36,201 nt of DNA from JBLKSS01 sp047607725 (GCF_047607725.1 NZ_JBLKSS010000123.1:1-36201), one strand, 5' to 3'; counted from the first letter of the stretch, positions 26,179 through 35,424 are shown. A program made the numbers and translations. Notes: a model not told the origin generated them from the letters alone.

Positions 26179-27183
26179 TTAATTCCGGCTTAGCTGACCG
26201 CGCCGGAACAGACTGCGGCGAATACGCGTTAGGCCCGGCTTGGGTCGATGGGGCTCGTCAAGGCTGGCGAGCACCAGCTCCAGCACCCGCTCCGCCACTT
26301 CCCGATGGCGCTGGGCAACCGCCAGCACCGGACATTCCAGAAAATCCAGCAGCTCGTTATCGCCGAACGTAGCGATAGCCAGATTGGTGGGCAGCCGGCC
26401 GCTGCGTTTCAGCGTCACGTCCATCAGCCCCTGCAGCAGTGAAAACGAGGTGGTGAACAGCACCTGCGGCATCGGATTGCTCTCCAGATAACGGTCAAAC
26501 AACCCCGCCGCCGCTGAACGCTCGTAGCTGTTGGCATAGAGAAAGTCCGGCTTGCGCCGATCCTGCCCCCAGCCGCGCCGAAAGCCCTGTTCGCGCAGAA
26601 AACTCACCGACAGTTCCGGTAGCGCGCCAAGATACAGCACGTGCTCCCCCGGAAACTGGCTTAGCTCCTGGGACAACATTTCCGCATCTTCCTCATCCGC
26701 GCCGACGACGCTGATAAAGTGCTCGCGATCCAGCGCGCGATCGAGAGCGATGATGGGGAAGGCGTCATTAGCCCAGCGCTGGTAGAACGGATGCTCCGGC
26801 GGCAGGGCGGTAGAGACGATAATGGCGTCCACCTGCCGCTGCAGCAGATGCTCCACGCAGCGCATCTCGTTGTCCGGCTGGTCTTCCGAACAGGCAATCA
26901 ATAGCTGATAACCGCGCTGACGTGCCTGGCGCTCGAGATAGTTGGCGATGCGGGTATAACTGGTGTTTTCCAGATCGGGGATAACCAGGCCGATGGAGCG
27001 GGTACGTCCGGCGCGCAGGCCGGCGGCGACCGCATTTGGATGGTAATTATGCTCCCTGACCACTGCCATAACCTTTTCCACGGTTTTATCGCTGACGCGG
27101 TATTGTTTCGCTTTGCCGTTAATGACATAACTGGCGGTTGTGCGCGAAACACCAGCCAGGCGCGCGATTTCATCCAGTTTCAC
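26179..27183 (-). CDS. cra: Catabolite repressor/activator Cra (FruR)
   Basis: Cra is a LacI-family regulator that senses fructose phosphates and sets the balance between glycolysis and gluconeogenesis. The 334-residue protein starts with GTG at 27181-27183, as in E. coli, preceded by AAGGGG. The N-terminal helix-turn-helix LDEIARLAGVSRTTASYVING is followed by the hinge region and a periplasmic-binding-protein-like sensor domain (from about residue 62, SIGLVIPDLENTSYTRIANYLE). Full-length and apparently functional. In E. coli it lies between ilvH and mraZ, as here, but without alaE. Confidence 0.96.
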   Translation of the reverse strand: MKLDEIARLAGVSRTTASYVINGKAKQYRVSDKTVEKVMAVVREHNYHPNAVAAGLRAGRTRSIGLVIPDLENTSYTRIANYLERQARQRGYQLLIACSEDQPDNEMRCVEHLLQRQVDAIIVSTALPPEHPFYQRWANDAFPIIALDRALDREHFISVVGADEEDAEMLSQELSQFPGEHVLYLGALPELSVSFLREQGFRRGWGQDRRKPDFLYANSYERSAAAGLFDRYLESNPMPQVLFTTSFSLLQGLMDVTLKRSGRLPTNLAIATFGDNELLDFLECPVLAVAQRHREVAERVLELVLASLDEPHRPKPGLTRIRRSLFRRGQLSRN

Positions 27184-27606
27184 ATAGACCCCTTTATGCT
27201 TATCAATTAACCCTTTGCCCGAATGTCCATAGTCGCACCGGGGAATTCAACCATGCTACAACTATCAGCACAAAATGCTAAGGGAAAATCCAGCAGCCCG
27301 TCGCGAGCGCCCTAAGCACCCGGCTGACGTTGCTGACATCATGAATGCAGTGGAAGAAACGGCAACAGGACTACCGCACGGTATCAGGCCTGGCACGGCT
27401 TAAAAACCCGTCCCGCCGTCCCAGTTAAACCCGGCCAGATACGGCCTCAGGGCCTATCCTGCCGATTCGGGGGAAACGCGCCGGGCGCAGGGTTCAGCTC
27501 GGCGTTAAGGCAATCATCCGCCGGGCGACGCAAACTTTGCGCCCGGCGCAACAATAAGGGACGTTCAGCCGATAACGCCGACTGCAGCCCCCCGTTAGTT
27601 AAGCGT
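27184..27606. other. Intergenic region between cra and ilvH
   Basis: This 423-bp stretch contains the cra promoter and leader in its first part. A large hairpin lies at 27520-27547. I see no open reading frame with family character and no recognisable gene remnant in between. Confidence 0.5.
27520..27547. repeat. REP-like imperfect palindrome downstream of ilvH
   Basis: GCCGGGC (27520-27526) pairs with GCCCGGC (27541-27547), and the inner GCAAA pairs with TTTGC, leaving a GAC bulge. There is no T-tract on either side. Size, GC content and the bulge resemble enterobacterial REP elements. It sits about 60 bp after the ilvH stop. Confidence 0.4.
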
Positions 27607-28104
27607 TCAGCGCATCACTTTGTCGCCGCGCGACAGCCCGACAATGCCCGAGCGGGCGACTTCAACGATTTCCGCCACTTCGCACACGGTGGCGAGAAAC
27701 GCGTCCAATTTCTCGCTGGTGCCCGCAAGCTGTACGGTATAAATGGCCGGGGTGACGTCGACAATCTGACCGCGAAAGATTTCAGCGCAGCGTTTGACCT
27801 CTTCGCGCCCGAATCCGCTGGCCTGCACTTTCACCAGCATAATCTCCCGTTCCACATGACTGCCGCCCCCCTGCACCAGTTCGCTGACGCGCAGCACGTC
27901 CACCATTTTGTGCAGCTGCTTTTCGATTTGCTCCAGCACTTTCTCGTCGCCCATGGTCTGGATGGTCATGCGCGAAAGGCTAGGATCGTCGGTGGGGGCC
28001 ACGGTCAAANTTTCAATGTTGTAGCCCCGCTGGGAAAACAACCCGATCACCCGGGATAACACGCCGGATTCGTTTTCCAGTAATACTGATAAAATACGGC
28101 GCAT
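27607..28104 (-). CDS. ilvH: Acetolactate synthase III small (regulatory) subunit
   Basis: IlvH is the valine-sensing regulatory subunit of acetolactate synthase III. The 165-residue protein (E. coli 163) has an N-terminal ACT domain beginning MRRILSVLLENESGVLSRVIGLFSQRGYNIE and a conserved C-terminal domain ending VEVARSGIVGLSRGDKVMR. One base at 28010 is undetermined (n), in the codon after NIE. The E. coli residue there is Ser, and G on the coding strand would restore it. The frame itself is intact. It starts 2 bp after the end of ilvI, but that catalytic gene is broken, so IlvH may have no partner unless it acts on another isozyme. Confidence 0.93.
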   Translation of the reverse strand: MRRILSVLLENESGVLSRVIGLFSQRGYNIEXLTVAPTDDPSLSRMTIQTMGDEKVLEQIEKQLHKMVDVLRVSELVQGGGSHVEREIMLVKVQASGFGREEVKRCAEIFRGQIVDVTPAIYTVQLAGTSEKLDAFLATVCEVAEIVEVARSGIVGLSRGDKVMR

Positions 28105-28106
28105 GA

Positions 28107-29823
28107 TCAGGTCCTCTCCGTTTTACTTAACCACATTTCATCCATACCGCCGCCGCGGATCTGCATGGGGTAAACGTGTTCCGTTCCATTCACCATCACG
28201 TCCACGAACACCAGACGGTTTTTCACCGCTAGCGCCTGCGCCAGCTTGGATTCGAGCTCGGCCGGCCGCTCAATGGCGATGCCGACATGACCATAGGCCT
28301 CCGCCAATTTCACGAAGTCCGGCAGGGACGCCATGTAAGATTGGGAGTGGCGGCCGGAATAAATCATGTCCTGCCACTGCTTCACCATGCCCAAATAGCG
28401 GTTGTTCAAACTGACCACCACCACCGGCAAATCATATTGCAGGGCGGTGGACAGCTCCTGAATATTCATTTGAATACTGCCGTCGCCGGTGATACACAGC
28501 ACCGTTTCCTGCGGGAAGGCCATTTTCACCCCGAGCGCCGCCGGCAGGCCAAAGCCCATGGTGCCCAGACCGCTGGAGTTGATCCAGCGTCGTGGTTCAT
28601 CGAACGGATAATACAACGCGGCAAACATCTGATGCTGGCCCACGTCGGAGGTGACGTAAGCGTTGCCCTGCGTCAGTCGGTACAGCGTCTCGATCACCGC
28701 CTGGGGTTTGATTTTATCGCTGCCGCTGTCGTATTTAAGGCAGGCGCGCGCGCCACTGCTCGATATCCCGCCACCAGTCGCGCAGCGCGTCGAACGGCTG
28801 GCGGCTTTCGCCCTGCTCCAGCAGTTCCAGCATCTGGTCGAGGACATGGCGGGCGTCGCCGACGATCGGCACGTCAGCGGTGACGGTTTTGGAGATCGAC
28901 GCCAGATCGATATCAACATGCAGCACCGTGGTATCCGGGTAGTATTTCGCCAGGTTATTGGTGGTGCGATCATCGAAACGCACACCCACGGCGAAAATCA
29001 CGTCGGCGCGATGCATCGCCATATTCGCCTCGAAGGTACCGTGCATACCCAGCATACCGAGGCTTTGCCGATGGCTGCCGGGGAAACTGCCCAGCCCCAT
29101 CAGCGAGCTCACCACCGGCAAATTGAGCTGTTCCGCCAGCTGGCGCAGTTCGCGGTGACAGGCGGAGGTAATGGCTCCGCCGCCGGTGTAAACCACCGGC
29201 CGCTCGGCGGCGAGCAACGTCGTGAGCGCGCGCCGGATTTGCCCTTTATGCCCCTGTACGGTCGGGTTGTACGAGCGCATCGACACCGAATCGGGGTAAA
29301 GGTAGGGCAGTTTGTGCGCGGCGCTTAGGATGTCCTTGGGCAGATCGATAACCACCGGCCCCGGCCGACCGCTGGCGGCGAGATAGAAGACTTTTTTCAG
29401 CACCTGCGGGATATCTTCGGTTTTCTTCACCAGAAAACTGTGTTTCACCACCGAACGCGAGATCCCTATCATATCGCACTCCTGAAAGGCGTCATAACCA
29501 ATCAGCGAGCTGGCCACTAGGCCTGACAGCACCACGAGCGGAATCGAGTCCATATAGGCGGTGGCGATGCCGGTCATCGCATTGGTGGCGCCGGGACCAG
29601 AGGTGACCAGCACCACGCCGACCTCGCCGGTGGCGCGGGCGTAGCCATCGGCCATGTGCACCGCGCCCTGTTCGTGACGCACCAGCACATGATCGATCCC
29701 GCCGACCGTATGCAATGCATCATAAATATCCAGCACGGCACCGCCGGGATAACCGAATACCTACTTTACGCCCTGATCAATCAATGACCGGACGACCATC
29801 TCGGCTCCTGACAACATCTCCAT
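28107..29823 (-). pseudogene. ilvI: Acetolactate synthase III large (catalytic) subunit, inactivated
   Basis: IlvI is the thiamine-diphosphate enzyme that makes acetolactate or acetohydroxybutyrate for valine, leucine and isoleucine. The start at 29821-29823 (MEMLSGAEMVVRSLIDQGVK) has a TGGAGG ribosome-binding site. Codon 21, Gln in E. coli, is TAG at 29763-29761. Similarity continues from VFGYPGGAVLDIYDALH to QWRAR. There the frame breaks inside a GC dinucleotide run at 28744-28753 and stops at 28735. The C-terminal third resumes in another frame at CLKYDSGSDKIKPQ and includes the cofactor motif GDGSIQMN, ending KTERT. A 2-bp contraction of the GC run explains the shift. Two independent lesions make loss of activity very likely. 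Confidence 0.94.
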
Positions 29824-30155
29824 GGTTTGCCTCCAGGCTTACAGTATTACGCCGACAGCGGAACGCCTTTCCGATTGTCGTGAGGGACAGGGAATAAGCA
29901 CCCTAAATACGGTGTTGTTATATTTTATGGCCGATTACGATAGCGCCTGTTAATGATGCAGGCAAACAGCAAAAATCCCCGCGCTAATAACGGGTATATT
30001 TATTACGCTATCGCAGCGCGCCGCGGTAAGATATTACACTGGATATCCCCCTATTTTTGGCGGGTTATTTCTGTCTATACGTCAATTTTAGCAGGGGTGC
30101 GTAAAAGCACACGCCGGCAGATCCCACGCTAGGCCCGGGCGAATGCGATGAACGG
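29824..30155. other. Intergenic region between ilvI and the leu promoter
   Basis: In E. coli this interval carries leuO. Here only AT-rich intergenic DNA remains, with no leuO-like frame. It should hold the ilvIH promoter (minus strand), but I cannot assign its boxes or any Lrp sites with confidence. Confidence 0.5.
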
Positions 30156-30184
30156 TTGACAGCGCGCGCCGGATGCGGTACCAA
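30156..30184 (+). promoter_or_regulatory. leu operon promoter
   Basis: TTGACA at 30156-30161 is followed after 17 bp by TACCAA(T) at 30179-30184. It lies about 45 bp upstream of the leader peptide start. Confidence 0.7.
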
Positions 30185-30226
30185 TAACCTTACTAAACGA
30201 ATTCACTATTGGAATGCAGAGAGTTT

Positions 30227-30310
30227 ATGTTCACGTCTATCCGTCTACTAAGCCTATTACTACACGCAGAAATGATGCGCGGCAGGCTGGTGCACGGTAT
30301 TCAGAACTGA
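30227..30310 (+). CDS. leuL: leu operon leader peptide
   Basis: This 27-residue leader (MFTSIRLLSLLLHAEMMRGR and so on, ending HGIQN) is the sensor for attenuation. Codons 7, 8, 10, 11 and 12 are CTA, CTA, CTA, TTA and CTA: five leucine codons in six, four of them the rare CTA. Ribosome stalling here when leucyl-tRNA is scarce would prevent the downstream terminator from forming. The E. coli leader also uses a block of consecutive Leu codons and ends GIQH. An AGAG ribosome-binding site precedes the ATG. Confidence 0.92.
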   Translation: MFTSIRLLSLLLHAEMMRGRLVHGIQN

Positions 30311-30333
30311 ATTCGGGCCACTCCAGATAAAAC

Positions 30334-30357
30334 CCCGCGCACTGCGCGGGTTTTTTT
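30334..30357 (+). terminator. leu attenuator
   Basis: CCCGCGC (30334-30340) pairs with GCGCGGG (30344-30350) around an ACT loop, followed by seven T residues (30351-30357). It lies between leuL and leuA and is the expected attenuator of the operon. Confidence 0.92.
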
Positions 30358-30398
30358 ATGCCTGCCGTGTGCGGAAACCTACAGAATAAGGATCGACC

Positions 30399-31976
30399 AT
30401 GAGCCAACAAGTCATTATTTTCGATACGACGCTGCGTGATGGTGAACAGGCATTACAGGCAAGCCTGAGCGTGAAAGAGAAGCTGCAGGTTGCGCAGGCG
30501 CTGGAAAGAATGGGCGTTGACATCATGGAGGTGGGTTTTCCGGTGTCCTCCCCCGGTGACTTTGAATCCGTGCAAACCATTGCCCGTCAGATCAAAAACA
30601 GCCGCGTATGCGGCCTGGCGCGCTGCGTCGATCGCGATATTGATGTCGCGGCCGAAGCGCTGCGCGTGGCGGAGGCATTCCGTATCCATGTCTTCCTGGC
30701 CACCTCGACCCTGCATGTGGAATCCAAGCTGAAAAAGAGCTTTGACCAGGTGGTAGAAATGGCGGGGCACTCGGTGAAACGCGCGCGCAACTATACCAAT
30801 GACGTAGAATTTTCCTGCGAGGACGCCGGTCGTACCCCGATCGATAACCTGTGCCGCATCGTCGAAGCCGCCATCAACGCCGGCGCGCGCACGATCAATA
30901 TTCCCGATACCGTGGGCTACACCACCCCGAATCAGTTCGGCGGCATCATCACCTCACTGTTCCAACGGGTGCCAAATATCGACAAAGCCATCATTTCAGT
31001 CCATTGCCACGACGACCTGGGCATGGCGGTGGGCAACTCTATCGCCGCGATCCAGGCCGGCGCCCGTCAGGTGGAAGGCACCCTCAACGGCATCGGCGAA
31101 CGCGCCGGTAATACCGCGCTGGAAGAGGTGATCATGGCGATTAAAGTGCGCCAGGACTTGCTGAACGTCCACACCGGCATTAATCATCAAGAAATCTACC
31201 GCACTAGTCAGGTGGTCAGCCAGCTGTGCAACATGCCGATCCCCGCCAATAAAGCGGTGGTAGGCGCCAATGCCTTCGCCCACTCTTCCGGCATTCATCA
31301 GGACGGCGTGCTAAAAAATCGCCAGAACTACGAAATCATGACGCCGGAAACCATCGGCCTGAAAGAGGTACAGCTGAACCTGACCTCCCGTTCCGGCCGC
31401 GCGGCGGTGAAACACCGCATGCAGGAAATGGGCTATCAGGAAAGCGATTACTCCCTGGACGAGCTGTATGACGCCTTCTTGAAGCTCGCCGACAAAAAGG
31501 GCCAGGTCTTCGACTACGATCTGGAAGCGCTGGCGTTTATCAACAATCAGCAGGAACAGTCGGAGCATTTCCGCCTGGACTATTTCAGCGTTCAGTCCAG
31601 CTCCGCCGATATCGCCACCGCCTCGGTGAAACTGGCCTGCGGTGACGACGTCCACGCCGAAGCCGCCACCGGCAACGGCCCGGTAGATGCCGTCTACGAG
31701 GCGCTGAACCGCATTACGCAGTTCCCCATTCAATTGGAGAAGTACCAGTTGACCGCCAAGGGCCACGGCCGGGATGCGCTGAGCCAGGTGGATATCGTGG
31801 TGGAATATGAGGGACGCCGCTTCCACGGCGTCGGTCTGGCCACGGATATCATCGAATCCTCCACCCTGGCGATGGTCAATGCGATGAACAATATTTGGCG
31901 CGCGCGGCAGGTCGGTATCGAACTGCGTCGCCTGCACCAGCACAACAACAGTCAGGATATGCAGGAAACGGTGTAA
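30399..31976 (+). CDS. leuA: 2-isopropylmalate synthase
   Basis: LeuA condenses acetyl-CoA with 2-oxoisovalerate, the first committed step of leucine synthesis. The 525-residue protein (E. coli 523) has the TIM-barrel start FDTTLRDGEQALQ, with metal and substrate residues at about 9-17. The second metal motif SVHCHDDLGMAVGNS and the signature LNGIGERAGNTALEEV follow. The C-terminal regulatory domain, which binds leucine for feedback inhibition, is complete. An AAGGA ribosome-binding site precedes the ATG. It is the first structural gene of the operon. Its substrate 2-oxoisovalerate must come from another acetolactate synthase, since ilvI here is broken. Confidence 0.98.
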   Translation: MSQQVIIFDTTLRDGEQALQASLSVKEKLQVAQALERMGVDIMEVGFPVSSPGDFESVQTIARQIKNSRVCGLARCVDRDIDVAAEALRVAEAFRIHVFLATSTLHVESKLKKSFDQVVEMAGHSVKRARNYTNDVEFSCEDAGRTPIDNLCRIVEAAINAGARTINIPDTVGYTTPNQFGGIITSLFQRVPNIDKAIISVHCHDDLGMAVGNSIAAIQAGARQVEGTLNGIGERAGNTALEEVIMAIKVRQDLLNVHTGINHQEIYRTSQVVSQLCNMPIPANKAVVGANAFAHSSGIHQDGVLKNRQNYEIMTPETIGLKEVQLNLTSRSGRAAVKHRMQEMGYQESDYSLDELYDAFLKLADKKGQVFDYDLEALAFINNQQEQSEHFRLDYFSVQSSSADIATASVKLACGDDVHAEAATGNGPVDAVYEALNRITQFPIQLEKYQLTAKGHGRDALSQVDIVVEYEGRRFHGVGLATDIIESSTLAMVNAMNNIWRARQVGIELRRLHQHNNSQDMQETV

Positions 31977-31978
31977 TG

Positions 31979-33070
31979 ATGAGCAAGACTTACCATATTG
32001 CGGTTTTACCCGGCGACGGTATCGGCCCGGAAGTCATGGCGCAGGCCTATAAGATCCTCGATGCGGTGCGCCAGCGGTTCGGCGTGCGCATCTCCACCAG
32101 CGAATATGATGTGGGCGGCGTGGCTATCGACCGTCACGGCAGCCCGCTGCCCGCCGCCACCTTGGCCGGCTGCGAGCAGGCTGACGCGATTCTGTTCGGT
32201 TCGGTGGGCGGCCCGAAATGGGAACATCTGCCGGCTGTGGAACAGCCGGAGCGCGGCGCGCTGCTGCCGCTGCGTAAACACTTCAAGCTGTTTTCCAACC
32301 TGCGGCCGTCGCGCCTGTATCCGGGGCTGGAGGCGTACTGTCCCCTGCGGGCCGATATCGCCGAACGCGGGTTCGATATTCTGTGCGTGCGCGAGCTGAC
32401 CGGCGGGATTTATTTCGGGCAGCCGAAAGGCCGCGAAGGTACCGGCCCGCACGAGCGCGCTTTCGATACTGAAGTCTACTACCGGTTCGAGATTGAGCGT
32501 ATCGCCCGTATCGCCTTTGAATCGGCGCGCAAACGGCGCAACAAAGTCACCTCCATCGATAAGGCCAACGTGCTGCAAAGCTCTATTCTGTGGCGCGAGG
32601 TGGTTAATCAAGTGGCGCAGGATTACCCGGAGGTGGCGCTGTCGCATTTGTATATCGATAACGCCACCATGCAGCTGATTAAAGATCCGTCCCAGTTTGA
32701 CGTGATGCTGTGCTCCAATCTGTTCGGCGATATTCTCTCCGACGAATGCGCCATGATTACCGGCTCGATGGGCATGTTGCCCTCGGCCAGTCTGAATGAA
32801 CAGGGCTTCGGCATGTATGAGCCCGCCGGCGGCTCGGCACCGGATATCGCAGGCAAAGATATCGCCAACCCGGTGGCGCAGATTCTGTCCACCGCCCTGC
32901 TGTTGCGTTACAGCCTGGGGCTGGACGATGCCGCGGACGCCATTGAGCACGCGGTCAATCAGGCGCTGGAAGCCGGCCACCGCACCGCCGACCTGGCCGG
33001 CGGCGGCAGCGCGGCGGGCACCGGCGAAATGGGCGATATTATCGCCGCGTTAATCAGTCAAGGGGCATAA
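31979..33070 (+). CDS. leuB: 3-isopropylmalate dehydrogenase
   Basis: LeuB oxidises and decarboxylates 3-isopropylmalate to 2-oxoisocaproate with NAD. From the ATG at 31979 the protein has 363 residues, exactly as in E. coli, beginning MSKTYHIAVLPGDGIGPEVM. An adjacent ATG at 31976 would add one Met. The substrate-binding arginines lie in LFSNLRPSRLYPG and LCVRELTGGIYFGQPKGR. The metal-binding aspartates lie in SNLFGDILSDECAMITGSMGM, and the NAD-binding EPAGGSAPDIAGK follows. The start lies 2 bp after the leuA stop. Intact. Confidence 0.98.
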   Translation: MSKTYHIAVLPGDGIGPEVMAQAYKILDAVRQRFGVRISTSEYDVGGVAIDRHGSPLPAATLAGCEQADAILFGSVGGPKWEHLPAVEQPERGALLPLRKHFKLFSNLRPSRLYPGLEAYCPLRADIAERGFDILCVRELTGGIYFGQPKGREGTGPHERAFDTEVYYRFEIERIARIAFESARKRRNKVTSIDKANVLQSSILWREVVNQVAQDYPEVALSHLYIDNATMQLIKDPSQFDVMLCSNLFGDILSDECAMITGSMGMLPSASLNEQGFGMYEPAGGSAPDIAGKDIANPVAQILSTALLLRYSLGLDDAADAIEHAVNQALEAGHRTADLAGGGSAAGTGEMGDIIAALISQGA

Positions 33071-33075
33071 TTAAC

Positions 33076-34476
33076 ATGGGCAAGTCGTTATACCAAAAAT
33101 TATATGATGCACACGTGGTCTATGAAGCGGAGAACGAAACGCCGCTGCTGTATATCGACCGCCATTTAGTGCACGAAGTGACCTCACCGCAGGCGTTTGA
33201 CGGCCTGCGCGCCCAAGGGCGCACCGTCCGTCAGCCGGGCAAAACCTTTGCCACCATGGACCATAATGTGTCCACGCAAACCAAAGATATTAACGCCTGC
33301 GGCGAAATGGCCCGCATCCAGATGCAGGAGTTAATGAAAAACTGCGCGGAATTCGGCGTGCAGCTGTATGACCTGAACCACCCCTACCAGGGGATTGTGC
33401 ATGTCATTGGCCCGGAACAGGGGATGACCCTGCCGGGGATGACCATCGTCTGCGGCGATTCCCATACCGCCACCCACGGCGCCTTCGGCGCGCTGGCGTT
33501 CGGTATCGGCACCTCGGAAGTGGAACATGTGCTGGCGACTCAGACCCTGAAACAGGGCCGGGCCAAAACCATGAAAGTGGACGTGACCGGGCACGCCGCC
33601 CCCGGCATTACCGCCAAGGATATCGTCCTGGCGATAATCGGTAAAATCGGCTCCGCCGGCGGGACGGGCCACGTGGTGGAATTCAGGGGCGACGCCATCC
33701 GCGCGCTCAGCATGGAAGGCCGCATGACCCTTTGCAACATGGCGATCGAGATGGGCGCCAAAGCGGGCCTGGTGGCGCCGGACGACACGACCTACGCCTA
33801 TTTGCAGAACCGGCAATTCGCGCCCAAGGGCGACGACTGGCACCGAGCCGTCATGTATTGGGACACGCTGAAATCCGACGATGATACCCATTTCGATAAG
33901 GTGGTGACGCTGGATGCGCAAGATATCGCGCCGCAGGTCACCTGGGGCACCAACCCCGGACAGGTCATTGCCGTCAATCAGCTTATCCCGTCGCCGGAGT
34001 CGTTCAGCGATCCGGTGGAGCGGAACTCCGCCGCCAAGGCGCTGGCCTATATGGATTTGCAGCCCGGCATCCGTCTGACCGACGTGACGATTGACAAGGT
34101 CTTTATCGGCTCTTGTACCAACTCGCGCATCGAAGACTTACGCGCCGTCGCCGCCGTCGCCCGCGGCCGCCGCGTCGCCGCCGGCGTGCAGGCGATCGTG
34201 GTGCCCGGCTCGGGTCCGGTCAAAGCGCAGGCGGAAGCGGAAGGGCTGGACAGAATCTTTCTCGAGGCCGGTTTTGAATGGCGCCTGCCCGGCTGCTCTA
34301 TGTGTTTGGCCATGAACAACGACCGCCTGAATCCCGGTGAACGCTGTGCTTCGACCAGTAACCGCAATTTTGAAGGCCGTCAGGGCCGCGGCGGACGTAC
34401 CCATCTGGTCAGCCCCGCGATGGCGGCGGCGGCGGCGGTGGCCGGCCGTTTTGCCGATATCCGCGAATTGAATTAA
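33076..34476 (+). CDS. leuC: 3-isopropylmalate dehydratase large subunit
   Basis: LeuC is the iron-sulfur subunit of isopropylmalate isomerase, which converts 2- to 3-isopropylmalate. The length of 466 residues equals E. coli. The aconitase-family motifs are present: CGDSHTATHGAFGALAFGIGTSEVEH, and the cluster cysteines in FIGSCTNSRIEDL and GCSMCLAMN. It starts 5 bp after leuB and is followed after 10 bp by leuD, its partner. Intact. Confidence 0.98.
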   Translation: MGKSLYQKLYDAHVVYEAENETPLLYIDRHLVHEVTSPQAFDGLRAQGRTVRQPGKTFATMDHNVSTQTKDINACGEMARIQMQELMKNCAEFGVQLYDLNHPYQGIVHVIGPEQGMTLPGMTIVCGDSHTATHGAFGALAFGIGTSEVEHVLATQTLKQGRAKTMKVDVTGHAAPGITAKDIVLAIIGKIGSAGGTGHVVEFRGDAIRALSMEGRMTLCNMAIEMGAKAGLVAPDDTTYAYLQNRQFAPKGDDWHRAVMYWDTLKSDDDTHFDKVVTLDAQDIAPQVTWGTNPGQVIAVNQLIPSPESFSDPVERNSAAKALAYMDLQPGIRLTDVTIDKVFIGSCTNSRIEDLRAVAAVARGRRVAAGVQAIVVPGSGPVKAQAEAEGLDRIFLEAGFEWRLPGCSMCLAMNNDRLNPGERCASTSNRNFEGRQGRGGRTHLVSPAMAAAAAVAGRFADIRELN

Positions 34477-34486
34477 GGAAAGAGTG

Positions 34487-35089
34487 ATGGCTAAATTTAT
34501 GCAACATACCGGCATCGTGGTGCCCCTTGATGCCGCCAACGTTGATACCGATGCGATCATCCCCAAGCAGTTTCTGCAAAAGGTGACCCGCACCGGTTTC
34601 GGACAGCATTTATTTAACGACTGGCGCTTTTTGGATGACGCCGGGCAACAGTCCAACCCGGATTTCGTGCTGAATCAGCCACGTTACCGCGGCGCCAGCA
34701 TTTTGCTGGCGCGGGAAAACTTCGGCTGCGGCTCTTCCCGTGAGCATGCGCCCTGGGCGTTGACCGATTATGGCTTCCATGCGGTGATAGCGCCCAGCTT
34801 TGCCGATATTTTTTACGGCAACAGCTTCAACAATCAGTTACTGCCGATTACGCTCCCGGAAGATCAGGTAAACACGCTGTTCGCCATGGCGGCGGCGCAG
34901 GAAGGGATGACCTTTACCGTCGATCTGGAGCGGCAACAGGTGGTGGCCGGCAATGAGGTTTATCCCTTCGAGATAGACAGCTTCCGCCGCCATTGCCTGA
35001 TAAACGGCCTCGACAGTATTGGCCTGACGCTGATGCATGATGAGGCGATAAGCCAATACGAAAGCCGTCAGCCGGCCTTTCTGAACTGA
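34487..35089 (+). CDS. leuD: 3-isopropylmalate dehydratase small subunit
   Basis: LeuD is the small swivel subunit that completes the isopropylmalate isomerase active site with LeuC. From the ATG at 34487 it has 200 residues (E. coli 201). A GTG three bases upstream would also fit, but the AAGGAA ribosome-binding site is well placed for the ATG. The substrate-binding motif NFGCGSSREHAPWALTDYG and the segments APSFADIFYGNSFNNQLLP and RRHCLINGLDSIGLTL are characteristic. It is the last gene of the leu operon. Intact. Confidence 0.97.
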   Translation: MAKFMQHTGIVVPLDAANVDTDAIIPKQFLQKVTRTGFGQHLFNDWRFLDDAGQQSNPDFVLNQPRYRGASILLARENFGCGSSREHAPWALTDYGFHAVIAPSFADIFYGNSFNNQLLPITLPEDQVNTLFAMAAAQEGMTFTVDLERQQVVAGNEVYPFEIDSFRRHCLINGLDSIGLTLMHDEAISQYESRQPAFLN

Positions 35090-35096
35090 CAGCCCC

Positions 35097-35127
35097 CTGA
35101 CGCCGCACCCGGCGGGGGCGGCGTCAG
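35097..35127 (+). terminator. Hairpin at the end of the leu operon
   Basis: CTGACGCCGC (35097-35106) pairs perfectly with GCGGCGTCAG (35118-35127) around an 11-base loop, 8 bp after the leuD stop. There is no T-tract, so it may act as a 3'-end-stabilising or factor-assisted termination structure. Confidence 0.6.
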
Positions 35128-35424
35128 CCTCTGCCGGCGACGTTTGCGCCACGCGGTCGGTAGAGCCCTACCGCCCCTGACCCGCCGCGGCGTTGATCGT
35201 TAGCTAACGCGGCAACGATTGCCATTATCCGCCGCGGCAACGCGCATCTTTATTTCTCACCGCGACTGTCGTCGCGTTCTTAGCGTTGTGGTGTCGCTGT
35301 TGACCTGCCCTTTCTCCTGTTGGCCGTGATGACTACCGCCGCGCGGCAATATGCGCTACCGTCCCCCCACCCGCTACTGCTCGCGAACGCAGCGCGCTAA
35401 CGCGCGATACGCGACGTCCTGCGC
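35128..35424. other. Region where setA is expected, without a gene
   Basis: In E. coli the sugar efflux gene setA lies here on the minus strand. This stretch of about 300 bp holds no long frame and no recognisable setA remnant. Confidence 0.5.
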
